Part shown: piece after piece, positions 39,861-48,424 of the stretch
Position numbering within the stretch: position 1 is the first letter of the stretch
Layout: every line of letters begins with the position of its first letter
Assembly: GCA_009377475.1 (NCBI GenBank)
Contig: WHTY01000003.1
Coordinates: 46,020-110,019 of the forward strand
DNA from: Actinophytocola sp.
Lineage (GTDB): Bacteria > Actinomycetota > Actinomycetes > Mycobacteriales > Pseudonocardiaceae
DNA length: 64,000 bases
Direction: 5' to 3'
Notes under the pieces: model-generated
Told to the model about the DNA's origin: nothing
Seen by the model: only the letters and a program-made list of their open reading frames with translations
Databases searched by the model: none
Position numbers and translations under genes: made by a program

Positions 39861-42164
39861 GTGTCCGTGTACCTGTACCGGTTCGGCAAGCTGGCCTACC
39901 GGCGCAAATGGGTCGTATTACCGATCTGGCTCATCGTGCTCGTTGGCCTCGGCGCGCTGGCCAGCGTCGTCTCCCAGCCGATGGAGGACGACTTCACCAT
40001 GCCGGACCTGCCGTCGGAGCGGGCCACCGAGATCATGGACGAGCATTTCCCCGGCATGTCCGCCCAGTTCCAGTTCGACGCCGTGACGGGCACCTACGTC
40101 ATCGCAGCGCCCGAGGGGGAACAGCTCACCGACCCGGAGAACAAGCAGGCCGTCGACGCGCTGGTCGGTGAGCTGAACGGCCTGGACATCGTCAACCACG
40201 GCACGCCGCTGGCGAACCCGGTCGACGTCGCCGCCGAGATGGGCTGCCTCACGCCGGATCGCGCGGGCCAGGAGTTCACGTCGCGGTGCTCCGGCGCGCC
40301 GTTGAACGTCCTCGCCGACGAACGGCCGGACAGTGTGGCGATGCTCGACGTCCCGTTCACCATCGAGAACTGGCAAGACATCACGCAGGCCGACCGGGAC
40401 GCCGCCTACGATGTCGCCGACGTCGCCCGCGACGCCGGGCTCCAGGTCGAGATCAGCGGCTCCATCGCGATGCAGCAGGAAGCGCCGGGCGGCACCGCCG
40501 AGTTGATCGGCATGGGCGTCGCGTTCCTCGTCATGATCATCGCGTTCGGCGCGATCGTCGCGTCCTTCGTGCCGATCATCACCGCTATCGTCGGCCTGGG
40601 TGCCGCGACGGCCACGATCATGATCGGGACGTCGGTGATCGAGATTCCGAGCTTCACGACGTTCCTCGCGTCCATGATCGGCATCGCGCTGTCCATCGAC
40701 TACGCGCTGTTCATCGTCTCGCGGTTCAAACACGAGCTACACGCCGCGCCGACGCCGGAGGAAGCGGCCGGCCGCGCGGTCGGCACCGCGGGCACCGCCG
40801 TCGTCTTCGCGGGCATGACGGTGATCATCGCGCTGTCCGGGCTCAGCGTCGTCGGCATCGAGTTCCTGACGTTCATGGGTCTCGGCGGCGCGCTCGCGGC
40901 GGCGTTCGCCGTGCTGGTGGCGCTGACGCTGATGCCAGCGCTGCTCGGGGCGTTCGGGCGGTTCCTGTTCAAGCCGAAGATTCCCGGCGTCGCCAAGCAC
41001 GACCCGGAGGACGACCGCTACGTCACCAACGGCCAGCGGTTCGCCCGCCTCATCGCGAAGGCCCCCGCGCTGACGCTCGCCGCTGGCGTGATCGTGCTGG
41101 GCTTGTTGGCCATTCCGGCCCTGAACCTGAGCCTCGGCCTGCCCGGCGACGAGAGCGCGCCGGAGGACAGCACCGTGCGCCAGGCGTACGAGCTGCGCAC
41201 CGAGGGCTTCGGCGAGGGCTCCAATGGCGTCCTGATGGTCGCCGTCGACCTCAGCGACACTCCGGAGGGGCTGCGCGAGCGTGCGCTGGGTGACTTGCGC
41301 AGCGAGCTGGAGTCGTACGACACCATGGACTACGTCGTCGGCCCGCGCATGAGCGAGAACGGCGACGGCGCGATGTTCCAGGCCGTGCCGCTGTATGGGC
41401 CGAACAACCAGGTCACGAAGGACCTCGTCGCCGAAGCGCGCGATGCCGAGGAACAGCTCGCGGCGAAGTACGGCATGGCGTATGGCGTCACCGGCGCGAC
41501 CGCGATCTACGCGGACATCGACGACAAGCTGCTGGGATCGATCGTGCCGTACATGGTGATCGTCGCGAGCGCGGCGTTCCTGCTGCTGATCCTGGTGTTC
41601 CGCTCGATCCTGGTGCCGCTGACGGGAGCGCTCGGCTTCCTGCTGTCGATGGCGGCGACGTTCGGAGCAACCGTGCTGATCTTCCAGGAGGGCGCGTTCG
41701 GCCTGATCAGCGACCCACACCCGATCGTCAGCTTCCTGCCGATCACGTTGATCGGGCTCGTGTTCGGCCTCGCAATGGACTACCAGGTGTTCCTGGTGAC
41801 GCGGATGCGCGAGGAGTACGTGCACGGCCGGTCCCCGAAGGACGCGATGATGCACGGCTACCACCACGGCGCTCGCGTCGTCACCGCCGCTGCGATCATC
41901 ATGATCTCGGTGTTCAGCGCCTTCATGTTGGAAGACGACATCGCGGCGCGGGCGATGGGCTTCGCGCTCGCGGCGGGCGTGTTCTTCGACGCGTTCATCG
42001 TCCGGATGGTGATCATTCCGTCGCTGCTGACGCTGCTCGGCCGGTGGGCATGGTGGCTCCCGGCGTGGCTGGACCGCATCCTGCCCAAGGTCGACATCGA
42101 GGGCGAGAAGCTGCGGCCATCGGCGGAGTCCGAGGAGCGTGAGCTGGTGGGCGCCGGGCGATAG
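39861..42164 (+). CDS. MMPL/RND-family membrane transporter
   Basis: A 767-residue protein with the MMPL layout: one N-terminal membrane segment, an outside loop domain, five membrane segments, a second outside domain and six more segments. IGIALSIDYALFIVSRFKHE (fourth segment) and LVFGLAMDYQVFLVTRMREEY (tenth) carry the Asp-Tyr proton-relay pairs of mycobacterial MmpL proteins. It exports a lipid or hydrophobic compound using the proton gradient. It sits beside glucan-glycolipid genes, but the cargo is unknown. GTG 39861 follows AAAAGGAG. Its stop codon lies in the loop of a hairpin. Confidence 0.92.
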   Translation: MSVYLYRFGKLAYRRKWVVLPIWLIVLVGLGALASVVSQPMEDDFTMPDLPSERATEIMDEHFPGMSAQFQFDAVTGTYVIAAPEGEQLTDPENKQAVDALVGELNGLDIVNHGTPLANPVDVAAEMGCLTPDRAGQEFTSRCSGAPLNVLADERPDSVAMLDVPFTIENWQDITQADRDAAYDVADVARDAGLQVEISGSIAMQQEAPGGTAELIGMGVAFLVMIIAFGAIVASFVPIITAIVGLGAATATIMIGTSVIEIPSFTTFLASMIGIALSIDYALFIVSRFKHELHAAPTPEEAAGRAVGTAGTAVVFAGMTVIIALSGLSVVGIEFLTFMGLGGALAAAFAVLVALTLMPALLGAFGRFLFKPKIPGVAKHDPEDDRYVTNGQRFARLIAKAPALTLAAGVIVLGLLAIPALNLSLGLPGDESAPEDSTVRQAYELRTEGFGEGSNGVLMVAVDLSDTPEGLRERALGDLRSELESYDTMDYVVGPRMSENGDGAMFQAVPLYGPNNQVTKDLVAEARDAEEQLAAKYGMAYGVTGATAIYADIDDKLLGSIVPYMVIVASAAFLLLILVFRSILVPLTGALGFLLSMAATFGATVLIFQEGAFGLISDPHPIVSFLPITLIGLVFGLAMDYQVFLVTRMREEYVHGRSPKDAMMHGYHHGARVVTAAAIIMISVFSAFMLEDDIAARAMGFALAAGVFFDAFIVRMVIIPSLLTLLGRWAWWLPAWLDRILPKVDIEGEKLRPSAESEERELVGAGR

Positions 42165-42174
42165 CGCCCGGCGC
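42151..42174 (+). terminator. Hairpin spanning the MMPL stop codon
   Basis: GCGCCGGGCG-ATAG-CGCCCGGCGC is a perfect 10-bp stem; the stop codon TAG is in the tetraloop. It is followed at once by a second hairpin. Confidence 0.7.
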
Positions 42175-42177
42175 ACC

Positions 42178-42213
42178 GTGGCCCGGCCTGCGTTCGGGGG
42201 CAGGCCGGGCCAC
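42178..42213 (+). terminator. Second hairpin after the MMPL gene
   Basis: GTGGCCCGGCCTGC-N8-GCAGGCCGGGCCAC is a perfect 14-bp stem. Together with the preceding hairpin it forms a tandem terminator; no T run is present. Confidence 0.7.
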
Positions 42214-42283
42214 GTGGCGTCTGGCGGGCGGTGGCCGGAGCCTGCCCGACCCCGCGCGGGCGCTAGTACCAGCGCCGCAGCGT

Positions 42284-42337
42284 GTGGATCATCAGGCGTT
42301 GTGGCGATCCGTGTCGCCAAACCGCCTCAAGATCGAC
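42284..42337. repeat. Family 1 palindrome before the VapBC module
   Basis: The outer arms GTGGATCATCAGGCG and CGCCTCAAGATCGAC pair with a few mismatches; the inner arms are TGGCGA-N6-TCGCCA. The right end overlaps the first bases of the vapC 3' end. Confidence 0.7.
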
Positions 42338-42737
42338 TGGTTACCACGCGGGCGGTCACTCCGGGCAGTGCATCGAATCGGGCACGGCTGTCGGTGGTGA
42401 GAATCGTCCGGTCCGTCGCGTGGGCGGTAGCCGCGACGATCAGGTCGTGCGGACCGCGCGGTTTCCCTTCGGCTCGGGTGCTCGCGATCAGCTCAGCGTG
42501 CGACTCCGCGACGCCGACGGTGTAGTCCTCAACCGGAATCGCGTTCAAGACTTTCGCGAGAAAGTCCCGTTTCGCCGCGCACCGACCTGGGTCTTTGTCG
42601 AGCTGGACGCCGACGAGGTATTCGGTGATGACAATGGCGGGCACGGCTGGATCGCTCTCGTCGGAGATCTCGTCCAGCGCCAACCGTCCACGGGCCGCTT
42701 CGACAAGGACACCAGTATCCAGAATCAGGCGTTCCAC
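42327..42737 (-). CDS. VapC-type PIN toxin
   Basis: A 136-residue PIN ribonuclease with the full acidic set: Asp7 (LILDTGVLVE), Glu39 (VITEYLVG), Asp98 (GPHDLIVAATA) and Asp116 (LTTDSR). It begins at GTG 42737, inside the last codons of the antitoxin gene (13-bp overlap). VapC toxins cut tRNA or rRNA. The operon faces away from the MMPL gene. Confidence 0.9.
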   Translation of the reverse strand: MERLILDTGVLVEAARGRLALDEISDESDPAVPAIVITEYLVGVQLDKDPGRCAAKRDFLAKVLNAIPVEDYTVGVAESHAELIASTRAEGKPRGPHDLIVAATAHATDRTILTTDSRARFDALPGVTARVVTSRS

Positions 42738-42991
42738 GGATCAACATCCTCTTCGGGGTCTACCGCAGTGAGTGCTTCGTCGATGGTGGTCGTCCAGTCA
42801 TCGTCGACGATCGGGTGAGTGCGGTAGTCCTCGAACACGGCACGGAGAGCACGCCCACTCGACCGCGGTGCGGGCGTGATCAACGCGGCTCTGCGGCCAG
42901 AGCGCGTGACCAGCACTGTCTCGCCGTGTTCCGCTGCGCTCAGCACGGCTGAGAAGTTGCGCGCCGCCTCGGCGGCCGACATCTCTTTCAT
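42725..42991 (-). CDS. Phd/YefM-type antitoxin (VapB)
   Basis: An 88-residue antitoxin: MSAAEAARNFSAVLSAAEHGETVLVTRSGRRAALITPAP is the Phd/YefM DNA-binding fold, and the acidic tail (DDDWTTTIDEALTAVDPEEDVDPWNA) would bind the PIN toxin. A perfect ATCAGA/TCTGAT palindrome 12-24 bases upstream is the likely autoregulatory operator. Confidence 0.9.
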   Translation of the reverse strand: MKEMSAAEAARNFSAVLSAAEHGETVLVTRSGRRAALITPAPRSSGRALRAVFEDYRTHPIVDDDWTTTIDEALTAVDPEEDVDPWNA

Positions 42992-43002
42992 GCGATCAGA
43001 TT

Positions 43003-43015
43003 ATCAGATTCTGAT
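43003..43015. promoter_or_regulatory. Operator palindrome of the VapBC operon
   Basis: ATCAGA-T-TCTGAT is a perfect inverted repeat just upstream of the antitoxin start, with a further ATCAGA half-site at 42995. The region is unusually AT-rich for this window. Confidence 0.6.
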
Positions 43016-43042
43016 TGTCTGTGCACGCGATAGCGCCCCGAT

Positions 43043-43096
43043 GCCCAGGACTTCCCGGGCACGGGGCGTGCCCAGGACTTCCCGGGCACGGGGCGT
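43043..43096. repeat. Two tandem 27-bp units with terminator-like pairing
   Basis: Two identical 27-base units (43043-43069 and 43070-43096), each GCCCAGGACTTCCCGGGC followed by ACGGGGCGT. GCCC/GGGC and GCCCCG/CGGGGC pairings can form a hairpin at the 3' end of the minus-strand etfD gene. A duplicated terminator is the simplest view. Confidence 0.75.
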
Positions 43097-43111
43097 CGCT
43101 CGGTGCGATGC

Positions 43112-45379
43112 TCAGTCTTCGCTGTCGGACGACGTCGCCTCGGCGGGTGCCGCCGCAGCCGGGGTCGCGCCGCGCTTGACGGACTCCAGCAGCAGCTGCG
43201 AGACGTCCTTGACGCCGACGTTGCTGCCGACGTTCTCGCTGGACCGCTGCGTGAGTCCGTCGGACACCATCACCTTGCAGAACGGGCAGCCGGTCGCGAC
43301 GGTGCCAGCGGCGTCGCCGTTCGCGCCAAGCGTCTCGATCGCCTCGTCGACCCGCTCCAGGTTGATGCGCTTGCCGATGTGCTCCTCCATCCACATCCGC
43401 GCGCCGCCCGCGCCGCAGCACAGCGACCGGTCGGCGTGCCGGGGCATCTCGGCGTGCTTCATGCCGGTCGCCTCGATCAGATCGCGCGGCGGGGAGTACA
43501 CCTTGTTGTGCCTGCCCAGGTAGCACGGGTCGTGATAGGTGACCGACGGTCCGCTGCCGTTGTCGGCGGGCTTGACCGGGGTGAGCTTGCCGTCGCGCAC
43601 CAGCTTGTTCAGCAACTGCGTGTGGTGGACGACCTCGTAGTGGCCCTCCAGCTGCGGGTACTCCCTGCCGAGCGTGTTCAGGCAGTGCGGGCACGTCGTC
43701 ACGATCTTGCGCTTGACCGGCTCACGGTCCTCGAACACGCTGTTCAACATCTCGACGGTCTGCTGCGCCATCATCTGGAACAGGAACTCGTTGCCAGCCC
43801 GGCGCGCGGAGTCGCCCGTGCAGGTCTCCTCTTTGCCGAGCGTCGTGTACTTCACGCCCGCCAGGTGCAGCAGCTCCGCCGTGGCCTGCACGGTCTTCTT
43901 CGCGTTGTCGTCGAACGCGCCAGCGCAGCCGATCCAGAACAGGTACTCCGTGTCAGGGTCCAAGGACTCACCGGCAGCGGCATCCAACACCGGGACCTCG
44001 AAGTCCAGGTCCTTGGCCCAGTCCATCCGCTCGGAGTTGTTCTGCCCCCACGGGTTGCCCTTGTTCTCCATATTGCGGAACAGGGTGCCCAGCTCGCTGG
44101 GGAACTCCGACTCGATCAGGACCTGGTAACGCCGCATGTCGACGATGTGGTCGACGTGCTCGATGTCGACAGGGCACTGCTCGACGCACGCGCCACACGA
44201 CGTGCACGCCCACAGCACGTCGGGGTCGATCACGCCGCCCTGCTCTGCGGTGCCCACCAGCGGACGCACCGCCTGCTCCGGCCCGGATCCCACGATGCGC
44301 TCGAAGCCGGACTCCGGCACCGCGTGACTGCCCTGGTTCTCGGGCTTCATGTCCAGCATGTCGGTGCCGGGCATCTCCTTGCCCTCGATCAGGTACGGCG
44401 CCTTGGCGTTGAGGTGATCCCGCAGATCCATGATCACCAGCTTCGGCGAGAGCGGCTTGCCGGTGTTCCACGCCGGACACTGGCTCTGGCACCGGCCGCA
44501 CTCGGTGCACGTCTCGAAGTCGAGCAGGCCCTTCCAGGTGAAGTCCTCGATCTTGCCGCGCCCGAAGATGGCGTCCTCGTCCGGGTCCTCGAAGTCGATC
44601 GGCTTGCCGTCGGACTCCATCGGCAGCAGCGGGCCGAGGCCGTCCGGCATGCGCTTGACCGTGACGTTGACCGGCGCGAGGAAGATGTGCAGGTGCTTGG
44701 AGTGCAGCACGAAGATCAGGAACGCGAGCATCACGCCGATGTGGGCGAGCAGACCGACGCGGTCCAGCACGAAGTTGACGTCTTCGCCCAACGGCTCCAA
44801 CAGGTTGCCGACGCCGAGCGAGACGAAAGCGCCGCTGTCGTACGGGAAGTGGCCCGCCGCGGAGGCCGCGCCCCGGAACAGGAACATCGTCCAGATGACG
44901 TTGAAGATCATGAACAGCGTGATCCACGCGCCGCCGAGGTGCGAGCCGTAGAACCGGGACGCGCGCTGCTGCCGTTCCGGCGCCTGCCGCAGCCGGAGCA
45001 CGGTGAACACGACCAGCGAGAAGAACACCGCGACCGCGATGAAGTCCTGCAGGAAGCCGAGTGCCGCCCAGTCGCCGATCAGCGGGATGGCGAAGCCCTT
45101 GTCGAACAGCGCGCCGTAGGCCTCGAGGTAGACCGTGGCGAGGATGACGAAGCCCCAGAAGGTGAAGAAGTGTGCCAGTCCGGGAACCGACCATTTCAGC
45201 AGCTTGCGCTGACCGAACACCTCAAGCAGGTGCACCTTGACACGTTCGCCGGCGCCGTCGGTCCTGCCTGGGGCTGGCTGGCCGGACATGATCAGGTTCT
45301 TCAGCCACAGCACGCGCTTGGCCGCGAAGCCCAGACCGACAACGGTCATGAGCAGGCCAAGGATCAGCGTTATGAGCAC
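43112..45379 (-). CDS. etfD: Membrane-bound Fe-S oxidoreductase, EtfD-like
   Basis: A 755-residue protein. The N-terminal third has about six membrane segments of NarI-like character, then two 4Fe-4S sites (CTECGRCQSQCP and CTSCGACVEQCP), then two CCG domains (WIGCAGAF...TCPHCLN and HDPCYLGRHN...LCCGAGGARMW). This is the Rv0338c type. In M. tuberculosis that protein, EtfD, takes electrons from EtfBA during fatty acid oxidation and passes them to quinone. Here it lies 1.1 kb from etfBA and is transcribed away from them. GTG 45379 follows GCGGAGG. The C-terminus is alanine-rich and acidic. Confidence 0.9.
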   Translation of the reverse strand: MLITLILGLLMTVVGLGFAAKRVLWLKNLIMSGQPAPGRTDGAGERVKVHLLEVFGQRKLLKWSVPGLAHFFTFWGFVILATVYLEAYGALFDKGFAIPLIGDWAALGFLQDFIAVAVFFSLVVFTVLRLRQAPERQQRASRFYGSHLGGAWITLFMIFNVIWTMFLFRGAASAAGHFPYDSGAFVSLGVGNLLEPLGEDVNFVLDRVGLLAHIGVMLAFLIFVLHSKHLHIFLAPVNVTVKRMPDGLGPLLPMESDGKPIDFEDPDEDAIFGRGKIEDFTWKGLLDFETCTECGRCQSQCPAWNTGKPLSPKLVIMDLRDHLNAKAPYLIEGKEMPGTDMLDMKPENQGSHAVPESGFERIVGSGPEQAVRPLVGTAEQGGVIDPDVLWACTSCGACVEQCPVDIEHVDHIVDMRRYQVLIESEFPSELGTLFRNMENKGNPWGQNNSERMDWAKDLDFEVPVLDAAAGESLDPDTEYLFWIGCAGAFDDNAKKTVQATAELLHLAGVKYTTLGKEETCTGDSARRAGNEFLFQMMAQQTVEMLNSVFEDREPVKRKIVTTCPHCLNTLGREYPQLEGHYEVVHHTQLLNKLVRDGKLTPVKPADNGSGPSVTYHDPCYLGRHNKVYSPPRDLIEATGMKHAEMPRHADRSLCCGAGGARMWMEEHIGKRINLERVDEAIETLGANGDAAGTVATGCPFCKVMVSDGLTQRSSENVGSNVGVKDVSQLLLESVKRGATPAAAAPAEATSSDSED

Positions 45380-45480
45380 AGCGCCTCCGCATCACACGAT
45401 CTGTAATTGCGCCAACGTAGCGCGCCGTCGGCGCCTGTGTGAAGTGAGACACGGGCGGTGCCGCTGCTCCGGCGGCATTC

Positions 45481-45496
45481 TCACCACCAGTGGTGA
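45481..45496. promoter_or_regulatory. Palindrome between etfD and the HNH-like gene
   Basis: TCACCAC-CA-GTGGTGA, 102 bases upstream of the etfD start and 42 bases past the stop of the next minus-strand gene. Either an operator for etfD or part of a terminator. Confidence 0.35.
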
Positions 45497-45537
45497 CTTT
45501 CGCGGGCGGAAGTCGTCTCCCGCCGCGAACTGGGCGT

Positions 45538-46107
45538 TCAGTCGCGGGGCGGGTCGGTGTAGTAATGAATCGCGTGTGCCGCACAGCGCATCTTGCGTAC
45601 GAGCCAGTATTTCCGGAACAGCGCGGGGTTGCGCAGTTTGTCCGGATGCAGGCCCAGGCGCTCGTAGTGCTTCGCGCCGAAGTGGCGTTCCTCGACGCCG
45701 TGAGCGAACTGGTCCGTGGCCCAGCCTAGCCACGCGCGGCGCAGCGCGATGCCGTAGTGCTCGACGTCGTCAGCGGCGGGGTCGCCCGGCGTGGTGTGGC
45801 ACTTGCGCATGCGGTTACAGAACCGGTGCAGCACGCGCAGTGGGGCGTCCGGGTCATGGGCGGCAGCGGGGCCGTCGGTGTGCTCGACGATGCCGTAGCC
45901 GGGGTGGCGGTGGTCGCCGTCGGTGCGCACCGGCAGCTCGCAGTACGCGCAGGTGTAGCCGTCCAGCCAGGGGTGCACGCAGCCGTCGACGCGCTCGGCC
46001 AGCCATGCGGAGTCATCGCGGTGCGCGGCGAGCAACTGGGCGGAGAGCGCGTGATCGGCGAGTGCGGTCGAACCTGACGGTGACGGGTGCGCGGTCTCCA
46101 GCCCCAT
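45538..46107 (-). CDS. Unknown protein with an HNH-like Cys/His pattern
   Basis: A 189-residue protein I cannot name. GYTCAYCELPVRTDGDHRHPG, then about 35 residues on, LRVLHRFCNRMRKCH resembles the zinc-finger HNH layout (CxxC, DH, then a CN/R-K block), though the second CxxC is incomplete. The rest is helical with many aromatic and charged residues. ATG 46107 is likely. It is divergent from etfB and upstream of etfD on the same strand. A DNA- or RNA-binding or nuclease role is only a guess. Confidence 0.5.
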   Translation of the reverse strand: MGLETAHPSPSGSTALADHALSAQLLAAHRDDSAWLAERVDGCVHPWLDGYTCAYCELPVRTDGDHRHPGYGIVEHTDGPAAAHDPDAPLRVLHRFCNRMRKCHTTPGDPAADDVEHYGIALRRAWLGWATDQFAHGVEERHFGAKHYERLGLHPDKLRNPALFRKYWLVRKMRCAAHAIHYYTDPPRD

Positions 46108-46231
46108 GAACGGTCCTCTCGCTCGGCAACCCGGACAGTGTGACGATCGCCACGTCAGGTTGTCAACGAGAACCGATTGACGTGCGCCGACGTGAGGCGT
46201 AAAGAACCTGCACGAAAGTGCTAATAACTAT

Positions 46232-46247
46232 TTGGACGATGGTCCAA
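46232..46247. promoter_or_regulatory. TetR-type palindrome upstream of etfBA
   Basis: TTGGAC-GATG-GTCCAA is a perfect inverted repeat, 238 bases before etfB. Its size fits a TetR-family operator; the regulator is not in the window. Confidence 0.45.
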
Positions 46248-46285
46248 GGAAAACGCGCATCCAGGTGAAAGCTGTCACCCAGGCG

Positions 46286-46313
46286 TTGCCGACGCGCGAA
46301 AGACGCCTAATCT
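46286..46313 (+). promoter_or_regulatory. Possible etfB promoter
   Basis: TTGCCG (46286-46291), a 16-base spacer and TAATCT (46308-46313) form a sigma-70-like pair. This would leave a leader of about 165 bases before etfB. Confidence 0.4.
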
Positions 46314-46484
46314 ACCGGTCAGTAAGGCCGAAGGAATGGACGTCGTCGATGCGTCCGGACAGCGGATTCACCGACGTGCGCTTACGTTGAGTGCGCGAGC
46401 GCGTGACGCCGCGGAGACGAGCACCAGCGCCGCGCGACCGGCAACGCCGGGGTGAGGCAGAGATACGGAGGTCGAAGAGGACCC

Positions 46485-47273
46485 ATGACCAACATCGTTG
46501 TCCTGGTCAAGCAGGTGCCTGACACCTACTCGGAGCGCAAGCTCACCGAGGGAGACCACACTCTTGATCGCGAGTCCGCCGACGCGGTGCTCGACGAAAT
46601 CAACGAGCGCGCCGTCGAAGAGGCGCTCAAGATCAAGGAGGCAGGCGAGGGCGAGGTCACCGTCCTCTGCGTCGGCCCCGACCGTGCCACCGACGCCATC
46701 CGCAAGGCGCTGTCGATGGGCGCGGACAAGGCCATCCACGTGTCCGACGAGTCGCTGCACGGCTCGGACATCCTCGCCACCGCCAAGGTCATCGCAGCGG
46801 CCATCGGCAAGGTCGATGGCGTGGACCTGGTCATCGCAGGCAACGAGTCGTCAGACGGTGGCGCCGGCGCCGTGCCCGCGCTGCTCGCGGAACTGCTCGG
46901 CATGCCGCAGCTGACCTACGCGCACCACGTCAGCGTCGAGGGCTCGGCCATCAAGGTGGACCGCGAGACCGCCGACGAGGGCATCACCCACCTCGAGGCG
47001 AACCTGCCCGCGGTCGTGTCGGTCACGGAGAAGATCAACGAGCCGCGCTACCCGTCGTTCAAGGGCATCATGGCGGCCAAGAAGAAGCCGGTCGAGACGC
47101 TGACCGTCGCCGACCTCGGCGTCGACGCCAGCGAGGTCGGCCTCGACAACGCCTGGTCCAAGGTGACAGAGGCCGCGCCGAAGCCGCCGCGCAGCGCTGG
47201 CGAGAAGGTCGAGGACGACGGCGACGGCGGCACGAAGATCGCCGAGTACCTGGTCGGCCAGAAACTTATCTGA
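46485..47273 (+). CDS. etfB: Electron transfer flavoprotein beta subunit
   Basis: A 262-residue protein; MTNIVVLVKQVPDTYSERKL and LDEINERAVEEALKIKE start the EtfB fold, with VIAGNESSDGGAGAVPALLAELLGMPQLTYA and the late KKPVETLTVADLG signature. It binds AMP and, with EtfA, carries electrons from acyl-CoA dehydrogenases. ATG 46485 follows AGAGG. The counterpart is Rv3029c (fixA). etfA follows after 30 bp and the pair is surely one operon. Confidence 0.96.
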   Translation: MTNIVVLVKQVPDTYSERKLTEGDHTLDRESADAVLDEINERAVEEALKIKEAGEGEVTVLCVGPDRATDAIRKALSMGADKAIHVSDESLHGSDILATAKVIAAAIGKVDGVDLVIAGNESSDGGAGAVPALLAELLGMPQLTYAHHVSVEGSAIKVDRETADEGITHLEANLPAVVSVTEKINEPRYPSFKGIMAAKKKPVETLTVADLGVDASEVGLDNAWSKVTEAAPKPPRSAGEKVEDDGDGGTKIAEYLVGQKLI

Positions 47274-47303
47274 CGAGCTGCGGCGAAGAGGAGGAATACA
47301 ACC

Positions 47304-48263
47304 ATGGCTGAAGTCCTGGTACTCGTCGACCACGTTGACGGCGAGGTCAAGAAGGTCACCACCGAACTGCTGACCGCGGCTCGTGCGCTCGGTGAGCCGT
47401 CGGCGGTCGTTGTCGGTGCGTCCGGCACGGCTGGCAAGGCGAAGGAGACGCTGGCCTCCTTCGGCGCGGCGAAGGTCTACGCCGCCGAGTCCGACGACGC
47501 CGCGACGTACAACATCGCGCCGGAGGTCGACGTGCTCGCCGCGCTGGCGGAGAAGACGTCGCCCGCCGCGGTGCTGGTCGCCGCGACGCCGGAGGGCAAG
47601 GAGGTGTCCGCCCGCCTTGCGCTGCGGACCGGCTCCGGTCTGCTCGTGGACGCCGTCGGCGTCGAGGGCGACGGCACGGTCGAGCAGTCCATCTTCGGTG
47701 GCGGCTTCACCGTGAAGTCGAAGTCGACCAAGGGCGCACCGGTCATCTCCGTGCGTCCCGGCGGCGTGGACGCCGAGCAGGCGCAGGGCGCGGCCGCTGA
47801 GGAGAGCGTCGACGTCCCCGCCGTTGACGCCGCGAAGGTCGCCAAGGTCACCGGTGTCGAGCCGGTCGTCGGCGGTGACCGGCCGGAGCTGACCGAGGCG
47901 TCGGTCGTCGTCTCCGGTGGTCGTGGTGTCGGCAGCGCCGAGCAGTTCTCGGTGATCGAGGGCCTCGCGGACGCGATGGGCGCCGCCGTAGGTGCCTCGC
48001 GTGCCGCCGTCGACTCCGGCTACTACCCCGCGCAGTTCCAGGTGGGCCAGACCGGTAAGACGGTCTCGCCGCAGCTCTACATCGCGCTGGGTATCTCGGG
48101 CGCCATCCAGCACCGCGCCGGTATGCAGACGTCGAAGACGATCGTCGCGGTCAACAAGGACGCAGAGGCGCCGATCTTCGAGATCGCCGACTACGGCATC
48201 GTGGGCGACCTTTTCCAGGTCGCCCCGCAGTTGCAGGAGGCGGTCGCCAAGCGCAAGGGCTGA
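47304..48263 (+). CDS. etfA: Electron transfer flavoprotein alpha subunit
   Basis: A 319-residue subunit. The C-terminal FAD domain has [41 protein letters not shown] and [54 protein letters not shown], all classic EtfA. It forms the FAD-containing heterodimer with EtfB. A GAGGAGGA-type site precedes ATG 47304. Counterpart of Rv3028c (fixB). A perfect 21-bp stem follows 20 bases after the stop and should end the operon. Confidence 0.97.
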   Translation: MAEVLVLVDHVDGEVKKVTTELLTAARALGEPSAVVVGASGTAGKAKETLASFGAAKVYAAESDDAATYNIAPEVDVLAALAEKTSPAAVLVAATPEGKEVSARLALRTGSGLLVDAVGVEGDGTVEQSIFGGGFTVKSKSTKGAPVISVRPGGVDAEQAQGAAAEESVDVPAVDAAKVAKVTGVEPVVGGDRPELTEASVVVSGGRGVGSAEQFSVIEGLADAMGAAVGASRAAVDSGYYPAQFQVGQTGKTVSPQLYIALGISGAIQHRAGMQTSKTIVAVNKDAEAPIFEIADYGIVGDLFQVAPQLQEAVAKRKG

Positions 48264-48282
48264 CGCTCCGGCTTGGGTCGCT

Positions 48283-48329
48283 ACGAAGGGCTTCTTACTT
48301 GCGCCAGACGCAAGTAAGAAGCCCTTCGT
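48283..48329. terminator. Family 2 palindrome after etfA
   Basis: ACGAAGGGCTTCTTACTTGC(G) and its exact complement form a 21-bp stem around the 5-base loop CCAGA. The same stem, longer, occurs at 52387-52447. It sits at the 3' end of etfA. Confidence 0.85.
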
Positions 48330-48424
48330 GCAGTCTGGAGCCTCACCGCACGTTCACGCGCTGTGCACCGCACGCCCCTCGTGCCACCAAATGGGGTTCA
48401 TCGTCGGCCCGTACACCTACGGGC

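Larger units (their letters stand above)
46108..46484. other. Divergent regulatory region upstream of etfB
   Basis: A 377-base gap with an AT-richer middle (46210-46260). It contains the TTGGAC/GTCCAA palindrome and a promoter-like pair described separately. No additional gene is convincing. Confidence 0.5.

Noticed and set aside
43043..43096. Tandem units considered as a CRISPR-like array
   Set aside because: Only two directly adjoining copies with no spacers and no cas genes.
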